Positions 38,700 through 51,556 of a stretch of DNA of 64,000 bases are shown in pieces. Position numbers and translations under genes: made by a program. Origin of the DNA: Paralvinella palmiformis. Taxonomy: Eukaryota > Annelida > Polychaeta > Terebellida > Alvinellidae. How positions within the stretch are numbered: position 1 is the first letter of the stretch; each line of letters opens with the position of its first letter. The stretch is from positions 462,501-526,500 of the forward strand of contig JAODUP010000443.1 in assembly GCA_025642065.1 (NCBI GenBank). Reading direction: 5' to 3'. Under the pieces are notes generated by a model. The model did not search any database. It saw nothing but the letters and a program-made list of their open reading frames with translations, and had not been told where the DNA came from.

Positions 38700-39528
38700 T
38701 TCGCCAGACACCGCGTAGACAGTTTTATTATAGACTTATAACTCACCTGTGTTTCGGATGTCAGGGGATGAGAGCGCTGATATTTATTCGAAAAACCCGA
38801 CGCTTCGAATCTTTGACGACCGCTGTGATTACCTCCCGATTCAGACGATCATTCTGTAACTCATAGTCATTGACCTGTGACAAAATAGTTCTCTCGGAAA
38901 AAATACGAGGCCACCTATGTCTCCGCTGCTGCCGTAATACATATAAATCGAGGGCAATCTTGATCAGCAGCGAAATGTTATTTTTAAGGAGTGTTCTAAG
39001 ACGCGCCTTAATTTAGGATGCGTTTTCGGTCATTTTAGGGAGTTTTTCTTAATAGCCCGGTTTCAAATAATAGCTGCTTAATTTAGGCAGTGATATTCAG
39101 TTACGGCGCTAAATCGCGCTTAAGCAGCTGCTTAAGACGTTAGTAATTCGGTCCCCAGATTGGCTACTAGTAGCGTGGCCAATATTTGGTCGTCAACATA
39201 TATATCGGCGAATTCCTGGATTCCAAATTAACCTAAAACACGTTCCATAATGATCTGCTCTTCCAATACCTGGACTACAGGTACGTGATTCAAGTGTTCA
39301 TTAGTTATGATTATCGACTGTTACCAGTTGCGCTCTGTTTAGCAACTATTGTTTCATTTGGCTGAATCACTTATCATCATATTCTTGATCGCTGTACTCC
39401 CACTAGCCTGGTATACTATAATAGAGGATATGAAATATATATTACACTTCTAAATCATTCATCAAACCTTATTGTGATATATAACCATACTAGCAGATTA
39501 CATTGCACTGCCTCTTTATATTCAAATA

Positions 39529-39530
<2 letters not shown>
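38700..39530. other. No gene seen
   Basis: Single-copy-looking sequence with no recognised coding exon or repeat. Confidence 0.5.
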
Positions 39531-39531
<1 letters not shown>

Positions 39532-39575
<44 letters not shown>

Positions 39576-39734
39576 CTTCATAATCCCTCATCTAAACATC
39601 TTTATCCCAATCCAAGTGCCAACTAATTACTCATCATCCACAACCAATCTCCACTCACTGAGCATTCTTTTCTAACCCAGAAAAATTCTCGTCGACGCAC
39701 ACACACACACACACACACACAACATATATATATT

Positions 39735-39776
<42 letters not shown>
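39532..39776. repeat. (TA)n, (CA)n, (TA)n microsatellite cluster
   Basis: Two long TA runs (39532-39574 and 39722-39776) separated by about 120 bp of ordinary sequence ending in a CA run. Confidence 0.92.
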
Positions 39777-39781
<5 letters not shown>

Positions 39782-39869
39782 AAGTGAATGGCTTCTTATA
39801 TATGTATTTATGAATAATAAGCATCATAACATAATGATCAAAGAATACTAAAAATAAATGTGTGTGAAT

Positions 39870-40035
39870 GAGTGCACCAGCTCTCTCTACATGGCTTCAA
39901 CACATATCAGATCTGGGACATACTGCCGAAAGCCGACCATCTAATAAGACAACATCCCACAAACACAGGAGAAAGTCAGTATCGAACCCTTGATCTGATC
40001 AGCGCTCTACTCACTGGATTCTCGGAGCTCAGGCA
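39870..40035 (-). repeat. Possible tRNA-like SINE head, degenerate
   Basis: In reverse complement the segment has AGTGAGTAGAGCGCTGATCA then AGATCAAGGGTTCGATACTG, resembling A and B boxes at tRNA-like spacing. No second copy seen in the window, so this is tentative. Confidence 0.4.
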
Positions 40036-40169
40036 GCTGATTGGTCGATTGTTATATTTCAGCTGGCAGCAGCAACAAGAACAACAACAACAGCAAATCA
40101 TAGATCAGCCTAAATATTTAAAAAAAAATGCCTCATCAAAATTTTATGGAATGAAGTAAATCGATTTTA

Positions 40170-40829
40170 TCATTAGTGGCTCGAATTAGACCGACGCGAT
40201 CCAGAATCGCCGATACAGGTTTGACGACGCGAATGCAATTGGTGGCAATATGAGAGTGCAAGAGAAACTGTTATTTATCATCCCACAGGTGGCACTTAAT
40301 CAAAAATTGGACGGAAGCCAGCCACCAATTAGAGTAACTACCTTACTGTTATTTTAAACCAATACTGGAAACAAATTCAGAGTTGGTGCATGCAATTAAT
40401 AATTGGGTAATATTTAATTTGAGTATTATTCTCAGTGGCAAGAAGAAATATGTTCGTTTCTGAAATTATGGGCATACCAAGAAATAAGCTTTTGAGTACT
40501 TTTGATTACCTTTTTTAATGATTAATATGTAGTTATCAAAGCGGCTCTCCATTAAACAATGTTCAATGCGATCTGAACTCCACTAGGTTAATTCTGTTCG
40601 ACATTATACTAGCATAACGCTAACCAGACAATGTGTCGTGATTAAAAGCCACTCTACATGGAACAATTACCGATGTGAAGTACCCGACACCTAATTAGAA
40701 ATGTTGAACGATTCGTGTCAGTAACCAGAAGTAGCAACCTTGAATAGGTGTGTTTTATGAGGATATTTAACTTTCCGAGAGATGAGCCACTTTTAATCTT
40801 CTCCTGTAATCAATCCCACAAAGGGAGAT
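40170..40829. other. No gene seen
   Basis: Ordinary AT-rich sequence. The last 100 bp (TTTAACTTTCCGAGAGATGA, CAATCCCACAAAGGGAG) resemble the LINE fragment at 27480-27545. Confidence 0.5.
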
Positions 40830-40830
40830 A

Positions 40831-40863
<33 letters not shown>

Positions 40864-41031
40864 GTTGTTTTACGACCACTTTTGTCCACATGGTAGGCTA
40901 AACGGGTCGAGAGAGCTCCAATGGTAATGAAGCGAAGTGAAAGGTGAAACACCCTTCAGATATGCCCACGCCGAGAGTCGAACACGGGTGGTAGTGATCA
41001 GTGGTCCAACACGCTACCGCTAGACCACGTG
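40830..41031 (-). repeat. SINE family A copy with expanded tail
   Basis: Minus-strand copy; the (GAT)n tail has about ten units. The body carries several C/T changes (TACGACCAC, AACGGGTCG), suggesting age or CpG decay. Confidence 0.88.
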
Positions 41032-42124
41032 GGAAACAACAAACATCGGATAGGAAAGAGATCAGACAAATATTGATATTCACAATGGCACTGGTAGATT
41101 TTACAGATATAGGTTTCAAGTATTATTTGGACTCGCCAGCCGTTGTAGATTGAATGAATTGGGGTCGTAGATTTATGATAGTTTATATGAGATATATCAA
41201 AGGTATGGAAGGATGCAGCAAGTTCCTCTTGAGAGAACAATCACTTATTCATTAGTACCCAGATGTTTTCAGGAGACAGGATTTTGTTCGGGCTATAATG
41301 CTTCCTTTAATGTACAATACTTCGCTTTCCCCAATAAACATATTGATTTGGTAATATGGAAAACCATTGCAACAGATAGTTGCCCATTTTAAGGAGATCG
41401 ACTTGTCTATATTACTGGGTGAATAAAGGGGGGCTACTATACGGGTCGATAGAAAGCACTCGGGGAGAATGGTTACAGATAGTCCACTGTTCTATCGCAC
41501 CTCGACAAACCGGTATGGATTACGGGAATATTTCGAACGGAGTGATCAACGTTGCTGAAGAGAAACCCATTACGAACAGTTGATATATAATGAGCGATGA
41601 AAATATGATAAAAACAATAAACCGTAGTTTTATTTCTTTTTTAATTATATACTAACTGTTAGGCGGACATTTTAATGCGTATGCCATTTTTTGCTCCGAA
41701 CACTAAAAAACGGTGATTGCATAATTTGAAATGATAATGGTTAGTCGATTGATTGCATAGTAAAATAAAATATCATTGGCTCTTCAAAGAAGGGACGTCG
41801 CAATAATATTATCAGAGTAAACGTACTAAAACTAGTTCTGATCGACGAGCATTCACAACATATTCTATACCTGCCCATCTCCCGTATTTTGTTTCTACTG
41901 CGTCGTTGAAAAAAAGGGTTTATTTTTATATCTCCTTCGTCTCGCCTACAAGATCCGTCAATGTATTATTAATTATTTCTACCGGATGATCTTGATCAGC
42001 CGGTGAATCCAATACAATATGAAAGACCATCGGATCAGCAACAAAGAGACCTTTATCAATCAGTCGGTATATTTAGCATAAGCAAGTTTTAGTTGAATCA
42101 ATTGCTTTCCGTACATTTACGACA
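41032..42124. other. No gene seen
   Basis: No recognised coding exon. A short plus ORF (41380-41583) has no family resemblance. Confidence 0.5.
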
Positions 42125-42400
42125 ATAATTATCAGAAAATGATCAGACAACGTGGAAGGTACCGCGACGTCCTCGATAGCATTATCACCTTCGCCGAGAA
42201 TGACGAGATCGAAAAGATGTTTGTCTTTATGAGTGCATTCGTGCACGTTCCGAAAGCGATCAGTCGACTGTGTTTATCTGATTTCATATTATTACGAACT
42301 GTATGTAGGATTTCTGCCACGTTTGTTCCACGTTTATTCAACTCGTTTCTCAAATTTAAGTGTGTAACCCAAAACAAACCCCAAGCCAACCATACACTCG
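42125..42400 (-). mobile_element. L2/CR1-like LINE endonuclease fragment
   Basis: The minus strand reads FDLVILGEGDNAIEDVAVPS then TLSDHFLI, the endonuclease C-terminal block ending in the S-D-H motif. The same PSTLSDHFL-type block is at about 22765-22790. One frameshift separates it from upstream codons. Confidence 0.7.
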
Positions 42401-42450
42401 TATTTAATATAAAATTCTTTATACAAGAACGAATCGAGCTCTTTCGTTAT

Positions 42451-42451
<1 letters not shown>

Positions 42452-42522
<71 letters not shown>
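42452..42522. repeat. (AT)n microsatellite
   Basis: Pure AT run of about 70 bp ending 12 bp before SINE family A. Confidence 0.95.
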
Positions 42523-42527
<5 letters not shown>

Positions 42528-42534
42528 GCATATC

Positions 42535-42724
42535 GAGTCTTCGTGGTCTGGCGGTAGCATGTTGGACCACAAATCACTACCACCCGTGTTCGAATCTCGG
42601 CGTTGGCATATCTGAAGGTTGTTTTATTTTTTACTTCGCTTCATTACATTTGGAGGTCGCTCGGCCCATTTAGCCTACCACGTGCACAAAAGTGGCTGTA
42701 AAACATCAATCATCATCATCATCA
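42535..42724 (+). repeat. SINE family A copy
   Basis: Plus-strand copy: TCGTGGTCTGGCGGTAGCAT head, GTGTTCGAATCTCGGCG B box, body and (ATC)n tail. It sits between the AT run and the 3' end of the large CR1/Jockey-like LINE. Confidence 0.88.
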
Positions 42725-45336
42725 CATGTGTAGTAGTAGTAGTAGTAGTAGTAGTACTTATTTCCAATTTCAATATCAAATAACGTATACATACTGTAAT
42801 TTTACAAGTATATTACATATAAAGAAATTGGGGGACCAATGTAGCCGAAGCTGTCTTCCCATTGGCCCCAAACAATCATAGCTAATAATAGTCAGCTCGA
42901 TAAAACGCCGTTTGTGTATTTGCAAGTCTGGTCGTGTGTGTATTGGATGTATGTGGACCAGGTACCAAGGAATCATGTAATTACCTAGACATGTGTACAT
43001 TGACAACAATAAGGGTTGTTGCATTTTACAGATGCTGAGTAAGTAGCTAAGATGTAACTTTTCAGGGTTTTCTTAGTTTTTGATCTTGAATTACAAGTGG
43101 AAAGGATACTATTCCAATTGTTCCATATAATGGGAAAATTGATTAACGGCAACTTACTGGATAGTGCAGAGTTACATCGAGGTACATGTATATGACTAGA
43201 TTGCCTTGTCACGCGATTTTTCTGTACTTTAGAATTTAGACGGAATAGGCCATCGAATGATATAGGAAGTCTCTTGCTAATAAAGCCGTCCATGAACAAA
43301 CATACGTGTTATTGATGCATGTCACTTAATTTTAAGATTTCACAGTTTTTGAATAAGGGATCGGTATTATTGTTATAACCCGCATTATTAATAATACGAA
43401 TAGCTCTTTTCTGCAAAGACACAGTTTTCTGAAGGATTGATGAATTGGCGTTCCCCGAAAATTAATATACCAAATGAGTTATATGGTTGTATGAGAGCCA
43501 GGTTTAAGTTTTCAGACTATTTTTGGTAGGAATTTCTTTACTTGTTTTATGCCATATAAGGCCCGAGAAATCTTATTTTTCATGTAAATCAAATGATATT
43601 TCCATGAAAGAGTCTCGTCCAGAAAGACACCAAGAAATTTGGTGGTTTTCTCTTGGAATTGAGAACCAATTTGCTCTAAATGAGTACCACCAACTGAAAT
43701 GTCCAAGATGTTAAAATCCAAATTTTTTGTACCACCTTTGAAAAAAGTTAATCATTTCTACATTTACCCTTTGATATAAGGTGGAAATAGCAGTGTCACT
43801 AATGATTAAAGAAGTGTCGTCTGCAAAAGAAAATATATGGGATTTGTGGATTTTGATATGTCATTAACATATATTAGGTATAGCAAAGGACCTAGGATAT
43901 ATCCTTGTGGTACCCCACAGTTCACGAATTCAATATCTGACTTCGTTTTACCGATTTGAATATATTGTTTCCTATTCACAAGATAACTGGCAAATCATTT
44001 GTTGGCGACTCCCCTAATACCGTAGTAATTTAATTTATTTAATAATGTGTCTGTCTTTATAACATCAAGTGCTTTTGAGAGGTCGCAGAAAATAGATAAG
44101 GTAACTTGCTTAGGAGTCGAATTATTAGCTAATGCACATTATTGATTTAATAAATGTATAATTGGGTGAATTGTTGAGTGTTTCTCACGAAAACCATACT
44201 GATGTTTGTAAAGAATATTATTACTATTGAGCAAGCTCATTAACTTGTTATACATTATCCTTTCAAATATTTTCGAAAAAGCTGGGAGAAGGCTGATGGC
44301 TCTATAGTTTTTTTAATTCAGTGGGATTAGCTGATTTGTGTATTGGAATTACCTTAGCTATTTTCAGTTGATTGGGAACAATCCCGGTAATTATTGATCT
44401 ATTTATAATGTTTTCAATGGATATTTAATGTATTCAATAGATTCCTGGAGTAGTTTGGAGGATATTTCATCATGACCTGTACTAACTTATTTTTAATTTG
44501 TTTGTGATTTCGAGGATTTATCTGGTTCTATAGTTTCCAAAAATATACTATTTATTTGAGGTGTTTTAAATAGTCATTATTTTTTGGTACGTTTTAGGGA
44601 CATTTTCAATTGGTTTTCCCAAATTTTTTAAAAAATACTTATTGAAGCTATTTGTTATTCAGTTTCACCAAATATATTTGTTGTCTATTTTGAAAGTCTG
44701 GGGCCAGTTAGATTTGTTTTTTGTTTACCTATTGCTTTTTTTATATGGTGTTTTTCATATTTTTTTTATTTAATTCTAGGAAATGGGAGTAATAGTTTTT
44801 TTTTAGCTCGCGCTTGGCTTTATTGAATAAATTCAAGTAATTTTATAGCTTTTAATGTTTTCGTCGGTTGGTTTCTAAGTTTCTTTTTAAATAACTTCCC
44901 TTATGCTGGAGATGCCAATAATCCGGTTGAGACCCATGGGTCACATTTCATGTATTTCTGATTGAACCATAAGCTTGGGGGAAAAAAAAAAAAAAATTTT
45001 TTTTAATTTTTTATTTTTTCAGAATTTTTCCCTTTATAATGAATTGTTTAATTTTTTTTTCATTTGTTAGAATTCCGAAGTATGAATAGTTAAGAAAATT
45101 CCCTGTTTGTCTTTACGATTAGAATAGAATGATCCGGCACCACGTTGGGTATCGGGTTAGTTGTGTCTGGCAAAAAATAGATAAAATCCATAAACAAGCC
45201 CTTGTTTTTCATTGTTCCTTTTAATAACAAAAAACTCAAAGAATCAACTTTTTTTCCCTGTTTTAATTTCCAAAATTCAAAAGGGAATTAAATACATCAA
45301 CATCCAGATGGTAATTTGGGTTATAAATGACAACGA

Positions 45337-45850
45337 TTATTTTCTTATGAATTCATTTTCCACTTCGACAAACAGGGATTCATAAACATGTGGAATGAAT
45401 ACGCTCAAGTCTTCCCTAACTTTAAAATTAATCGAGTCTTTTATAAATAGACCCACGCCACCTCTACCATCATCATTTCTACAGCGCGTTATAATATTGT
45501 GATATCCAGGGAGAACTATGCGGGGGGTCTCTGTCAGCACGAAGTACCTCACTCACTCCAATTACATCAAAGGAAAATTCCTTGTTATGCAAATCACATA
45601 GAAGATTATAGAACGCATCCCAATTTGACGATAAGCTTCTACAGTTTAAATGAAAACTAGACAGAGCAATCTTTGTACCTTCGATCATCTGGGATAATTG
45701 ATACGGTTCATAATATTTACAGTCTTGATTACCCTGTACAAGAGGTGAATCTCCATTTTCATCAAAATAATCCGTCGATTCATATAGAGTTTTAAAGTTA
45801 TACCTGTTATCTACCTGGACCTGGTCAAGAGAAATGTTATCTGTATCCAT
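45337..45850 (-). pseudogene. LINE ORF2 start: endonuclease part
   Basis: The first segment reads IALSSFHLNCRSLSSNWDAF, DVIGVSE; a second frame continues TETPRIVLPGYHNIITRCRN and GRGGVGLFIKDSI, the usual APE-type endonuclease blocks of CR1/Jockey LINEs. A frameshift lies near 45520. Confidence 0.8.
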
Positions 45851-46649
45851 TTAATTTAGATGACACGACCAGACATTCAAACACTAGCAGATCTGATATA
45901 ACAATTTTCACTATATTGACTATGTGATTTAAGCATTCAAAGAAGAGAACAAAATTTATAATACACTTGAAGATAATAACGGTGCATGAAGGATGCTAGA
46001 TAGGTGGGGGAATATCTACCTTCCTAATTGGCAGATAATAACTGATGCTTAATTTAATTTTGGAAATAAAAATTGGACATTGACAATTTGATTTGGATAA
46101 AATAGTGAATGACTTCAAAGGATGGTCCAACCATGTGGAACGACCACTAGGAGAACAATGTACAGTATAGCATAGAACATTTTAGTGCATAACAACACGT
46201 GACAGGCCCATTCAATACAACGAGGAATGACTCATTCTTATTTGTACACTTGAAACAAAGAATATACCATTTGAATGTTTATAGAATAACGGGTGAGTCA
46301 CGTGTTACATCGCAATCAGCTGTGGTCATAAACAATGAATGATACAGTTACATAACATGATGTGTATTATATCAGTATTCATGTGGATAAGAGTTTAATA
46401 AACTCTGGTTACACTAAGATATAGGAAATTATCCAACAACATTTCACATGGTAGTAGATTAGTGCTTATTTTACAGTTGATAGTGCAGAAAGAGGCTAAT
46501 ATAGTTCATGAATACATCAGGATGTAAGTTGGATTCATCTACTTCAGGAGAGTAAGTATTGTAATAAGTTAGAAATAAGTTATATTAGGACTAAGTTGTA
46601 AAAGCAATATTATATAGTCAGTTTATATTGCAGAGGTGATACATATAAA

Positions 46650-47326
46650 TATAGTTAGTACATGTAGATAGAATTATCACACAAATTATCTCATCACACA
46701 CAATTTGCTTGATTTCCCCGTTTAGTAGCTTCACGAATATTGCGCCTGTTTTTGTCCAAGTGTCCAATAATACTTTCTCGCGTTTCAAACGTCTGGCCAG
46801 GGCGAATAAGCCGACACGATGCTTCGTCAGGTCTTCATTTATATAAACTCCTGGCTTTTTCGCCTTCAGGCTCATTCTCACTTTCATAAATTTGATCTTG
46901 TTTTCGGTTGCCGACTCTATGCGATCTGGCGATGTCAATGCTGGTGATGTTAAGGTTTAAAGTCGTGCCGAGATCAATCACCGTTTGATCCGTATCTTCA
47001 GGAGATGATACATCCTCGGATTCAGGGATGCCACGAACCCTGATAGAGTTTCTCCTGTCGAACTGATCAAGCCTATCACATTTGAGTTCAAGGTCTCGGG
47101 TTCTGGCCGTCAGATCAGCTATCTGACTATATTTTTCCGCAAGACGCTTCTCATAGCTGTCTTTGAGGGATTGTCCCTGAGCACGTAATAACGGGACCGT
47201 AACTTCCAATGTAATAGGAGTTTTACCTGCCCTATTGGTGGTGATGAGCGTCTGAACAACTACCTCAAAAGGGCCCGAGTCCTGTGGTTCAGACATGGAG
47301 GTTGAACTTCTAGTACCAGTAGCCAT
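46650..47326 (-). pseudogene. LINE ORF1 (nucleic-acid-binding protein), frameshifted
   Basis: Begins with an acidic/serine leader (TGTRSSTSMSEPQDSGPFEV) and then a long helical heptad region that should trimerise, a central RRM-like domain (NSIRVRGIPES, DIARSHRVGNR) and a C-terminal domain (KKPGVYINEDLTKHRVGLFA). A frame break near 46900 separates the last two. ORF1 proteins coat LINE RNA for retrotransposition. Confidence 0.78.
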
Positions 47327-47330
47327 ATTC

Positions 47331-48321
47331 CGTTTTTAAACGTTGGTCAATAACAAATGACGTCACCAGTGCACACCTAACCGTATTTCCGTTTTGGTAA
47401 AGGTAATCAATGGAGCGTGACCAAATGAACTTTCTGTCAAATAACCAACTTTTTACTATGTAACCACAAAATAATCCCAGGAATACATCAAATAACCATG
47501 ATATGATATATCATATCCAGGAATATCCAATCATTTCATGAGTACATTTGCCGAGGAAGGTAGAAAAACGTAGTATACTACTTCATCAAACTTTGTTTAG
47601 TGGCTGCCATATTGGATACGCAAACTGTTCATATGCGAGTCCCACCTTCCAGTCGACTTTTTATGTTTGTTTTTCTTATAATGGGTACAACGGCAAGACG
47701 ACAGACAATATGAAATGTTAAAATTTTAAAAAATCAGCACCACTTCCTAAACATCCGATATGTGATCGTGTTTAGTAAGCCCTATTCGGGAGTCGATGGA
47801 TTTAAATATCTATCATTGCCCACGAAATAAACCATCTCGATCCGTGAACTGTTTTCTGGGAGCTCGATTAATAAATGATGCAGTCTGTTCACGGACAGGA
47901 CAGTGTTTAGGACGAACTCCTTTAGTCATCGATTGCACGATTCTGAAGAACAATAGCTTTTTTATTTTACTTTATACGACAACTGTGAATTCAATGTTTT
48001 GTTCCGTCTTTGGGTATGTAGGTGGCGGGAGGGTGTGCTATCAATAATGCATGAGATAGTTGCAGTTGGCTGGGCTGTGAGTAAATTTTCATGCCTGCCT
48101 AAATATTTTTATTGATGCGATTTATAAATAACTCGCTGATAGCTGCAATGGAAACACTGATAACTCGACACATTGTAAATATTCACGGATGACGGCACTG
48201 ATCCGTTGGTAATTGTTGTAGCGCAATTTATCAATGACGCACTCGGATCATAAAGGGTAATATGTTTTGAATATTTGCGTCAGACACGCTAAAAATAAGA
48301 AAGATTCATGAGAATCCTGAA
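47331..48321. other. No gene seen
   Basis: May include the 5' UTR of the LINE just left. A short plus ORF at 47796-48047 has no recognisable domain. Confidence 0.5.
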
Positions 48322-48488
48322 TGATGATGATGATTGATGTTTTACGGCCACTTTTGTGCATAAGGTAGGCTAAATGGGCCGAGCGACCTCCAACGGTAAT
48401 GAGACGAAGTGAAAGACGAAACAACCTTCAGATATGCCCACGCCTAGATTCGAACTCAGGTGGTAATGATTTGTGGTCCAACACGCTA
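48322..48488 (-). repeat. SINE family A copy, head truncated
   Basis: Body and B box (GATTCGAACTCAGG in this orientation) are present; the first 25-30 bp of the head are missing after ACACGCTA. Confidence 0.85.
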
Positions 48489-48837
48489 AATTCTATGTTA
48501 AATAAATTTAGTGAGAGCCTGTGATACACGTGTGTGTGTGTGTGGGGGGGGGGGGGTTACCCGCAATATATACCCCCGAAGCGTCCTTAATCAAACCATA
48601 TAGTACTAATTGGGACTTTCCACGCCTATAACTTATTGTGAATGTGCGAGTGCAACATTGTAATCGATACTAACGTAGGTTCGCCTAAAGCAACTTCGAC
48701 TAGGTGAACTTGTCTTGTATCCAGAACGTTAACAGACTATAACGCACGTCTTTTTAAACTATAATTTAGAAGATTAACCTTCATAAACTCCGCCTTGGCC
48801 GGTCCAAACCTCGGGTGAGAAAGGAAGAGGGCTGAAC

Positions 48838-49065
48838 GTGAGCCAAGTACCCCCCCCCCACCTCGTCAAAAAACCTACTCGCTATAGAAACATTGACAAC
48901 ACAATTTACGGAGAACACTCGCCTGGAAGAGGAATGGTCTTTATCCCGATGACCTATGAAGACCAAGACGACTCTGAAAAACTGTGGTCAACAGCCTATG
49001 TGCCAGGAGGGACGATGGGCACAAGTAAACAAGTGACCCATAAAACTGAAGAATTATTGGTATAA
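48838..49065 (+). CDS. Unrecognised ORF, possible 3'-terminal exon
   Basis: Open frame reading YRNIDNTIYGEHSPGRGMVF, then YEDQDDSEKLWSTAYVPGG and ending HKTEELLV-stop. Codon use and the N-x-D-N-x-x-Y motif resemble the cytoplasmic tail of a receptor. An acceptor-like CTCGCTATAG at 48887 would join it to an upstream exon in phase 2, but no partner exon is seen, so it may be a lone relic. Confidence 0.3.
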   Translation: MSQVPPPHLVKKPTRYRNIDNTIYGEHSPGRGMVFIPMTYEDQDDSEKLWSTAYVPGGTMGTSKQVTHKTEELLV

Positions 49066-49209
49066 AGAAGAAACAGATGTTATTGTTTTTTGCACAAATA
49101 CATCAAATACAAATAGAAGATGATCCTATTAGTCAATAGCTGTAATAGATTATTTGCATTTGCTCGTATAGACTAGGAGGGCATCTTCTAACGTACTCGG
49201 GGGGGGGGG

Positions 49210-49386
49210 CTCCGTGGTCTAGCGATAGCGTGTTGGACCACAGATCACTAACTACCGCCCGTGTTCGAATCTTGGCGCCGTGGGCATATCTGAAGGGTGT
49301 TTCGTCTTCGCTTCGTTACCTTTGGAGGCCGCTCGGCCCATTTTGGCCTACCATGTGCACAAAAGTGGCCGTAAAACACCACTCAT
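49210..49386 (+). repeat. SINE family A copy
   Basis: Head after a poly-G run, with a small insertion before the B box (ACTACCGCCCGTGTTCG). Body intact; the ATC tail is lost (ends ACACCACTCA). Confidence 0.85.
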
Positions 49387-50502
49387 TTAGCGTAGTTGAT
49401 AATGTACTCGGTTACATATTATCGGATCTTTGTTCGAATCCCTGCAATGCCTGCGTCAGAGAGATTTCTCATACGAAGATGCCATACATCGTATCCATAG
49501 AAAGTAGCGTCTCGACTAAATGCCACAATGTGAGCAGCACCGAAAATGTAAACAACAATAATTCATTCGTAAAGTTTAACTCTCGGGATTAAAAAAGTCT
49601 AAACACTAAATAAACTAACGACGCTTCGTTCTTTTATGGAGGATTATATATATATATATATATATATATATTTCAACCCGATGCTCCCATGCTCCGGCTA
49701 TCAGATTATATATCAACCACAATCGGCGCGAACCAAAATATCACAGCCATAACGGTCAAATATGATATTAAAAAATAGGTATTGGGCCTCGGGAAAAACA
49801 AAATACGTAGAATGACAAATGGGACCAATATCGTTATTATTCATAGTCCGGTCCCACTCTCTAAGTGGTGCTAGAGGAGTGTGAAGTTTGAGGAGAGGGG
49901 AGTGGAAGAATCCGCAATACGTCTCCCACCCCACGCCCCACCCCGAACATCCTACTAATCAGCAGAGGTATTTCCACGAATTTTTGGTTAAAATACAGTA
50001 ATATTAAATAGATAATTGAAGAATTAATGTTTTACAACACACAATACACCCTTTATTGAACAGTTTGAATTCGATTTATCTTTTCAGTCATTCCAACGTT
50101 CAATCTCTCTCTCTCTCTCTCTCTCTGTGCGTGCGTGCGTGCGTACGTGCCTACGTGCGTGTGTGTCACACGCATTGTAAAGTCGGAACCTTACCTTCAG
50201 TGGAATCTCGGATATCTGGCTCCCCGATTGAAACATTATTTTGCCCGAGTACACGACGTGATGTTACGTCAGAAGCGTAAGTTAATAGGAAACACAGCAT
50301 TTTGCTCATACGCCACTTCTCATTCCCACCGAAAAGACTGCATATGGATCTTTTTTTAGCTTCAGCTAGGTACACACAGGTGAACATCGGTGTTTAGTAC
50401 ATGTGTATGCTTTGCTCTTAAATATTTCATATTTAGCTCGTCGAATGGTTAAGTTTCTTCATCCAGGAAATCCACATCATCTGCGTACCCCATTTCAACT
50501 GA
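49387..50502. other. No gene seen
   Basis: Contains (TA)n at 49649-49671 and (CT)n-(TGCG)n at 50104-50166. Short ORFs show no family features. Confidence 0.5.
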
Positions 50503-50689
50503 GGGGCGCCTTCGTGGTCTAGCGGTAGCGCGTTGGACCACAGATCACTACCACTCATATTTGAATCCCGGCGTGGTATATCTGAAGGTCGTTTCATCTT
50601 TGACTTAGTTGCATTACCTTCAGATATCGCTCGGCCCATTTAGCCTACCGTGTGCACAAAAGTGGCCGTAAAACATCAATCATCATCAT
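50503..50689 (+). repeat. SINE family A copy with perfect 12-bp TSD
   Basis: GGGGCGCCTTCGTGGTCTAG head to (ATC)n tail; flanks CATTTCAACTGA at 50491-50502 and 50690-50701 are identical. With the 37740 copy this defines the family's ends: starts GGGCGCC, ends in ATC repeats. Confidence 0.95.
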
Positions 50690-50701
50690 CATTTCAACTG
50701 A

Positions 50702-51556
50702 CATACCTTGGTTTGAAGCCGGTGCCTTAGGCCAGGTGAAATGCTACTTCGGATTATTGAATGCGATGCTACCCAGGTAGCGGGTGAAGAGAACCGATAA
50801 ATAGCTGTCGCTCAGGGAGGAGGAGGGCCGGTCCCATAAATGTTTCGAAATCAACTGACATATCGCACTTCACACGAACTCTTAACCTCGTTCTAGCTAG
50901 TACTACGCGGACCCGTCTTCATTCGTCCTCGGTGCAGCCCGCTTGAGGTAGAACATCCGGGAGACGCTTGCGTCTAATAATGCCAAAGACCCGTAACGTG
51001 GCGATGTCCGTCTTGTGGAAGAGCCAGTTTCTGGTCATAAATACTGAAACAAGTAGGCAATGTTTCCACACTATATCTACACAGCTCATACTATAGCAGT
51101 ATTATAGGCGGAATCTTCTTTATGCTGTTTGGTCATTGGCTGAAGGCTTGGTTGGTCGAGTGGCTTCTTTAGCTCGGGGAGGATGATTAGGGTGCCCCTT
51201 CGCCTAATGTTTCTATTGCTACGTCGCGGTCTTCGAATGGAGAGTTAATGATCTGTATGATAGAACTTGAGATTGAGTCTCTTGAGTATTTAAACAGTTC
51301 ACTTTTGATGTCACCGTGGGCCAGTAATTCGACCATCTTTGAAGGCCAAGGTGTTAATTACGACATCGTCTTCCTGTAGGGGTCTGGCTGTGCCCTGGAA
51401 TGGTCACGATTCGTCTTGATAGTCAGTAGATTGTTGTTGGAACATCACTTTTATCATTTCGGTCTTGCGGTTGTCGGTCCCCACGAAATTATCTTCAGCG
51501 TCGTGGACTGCTATCGATGGTTTAAGTCTGATTGTTCACAGTATTATTGCTACTCT
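50702..51556. other. No gene seen
   Basis: Moderately GC-rich, but no exon or known repeat supported. Confidence 0.5.

Larger units (their letters stand above)
42730..47330 (-). mobile_element. CR1/Jockey-group LINE, nearly full length, degenerate
   Basis: Minus strand. ORF1 at 47326-46650: a coiled-coil region (EKYSQIADLTARTRDLELKC), then RLDQFDRRNSIRVRGIPES and GVYINEDLTKHR, an L1-ORF1-like nucleic-acid chaperone, with one frameshift. ORF2 endonuclease at 45850-45330: FHLNCRSLSSNWDAFYNLL and GRGGVGLFIKDSI. RT: CGVPQGYILGPLLYLIY near 43900, FADDTSLIISDTAIST (the catalytic F-A-D-D box) near 43800, and KFLGVFLDETLSWKYHLIYM at 43570-43630. C-terminus at 43260-42985, then a (TAC)n tail at 42730-42757. 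Multiple stops, so inactive. Confidence 0.85.

Noticed and set aside
39872..40159. 95-codon plus ORF with a poly-Gln run
   Set aside because: Its first half overlaps a tRNA-like degenerate repeat and the Gln run is a short CAA/CAG repeat; no family.
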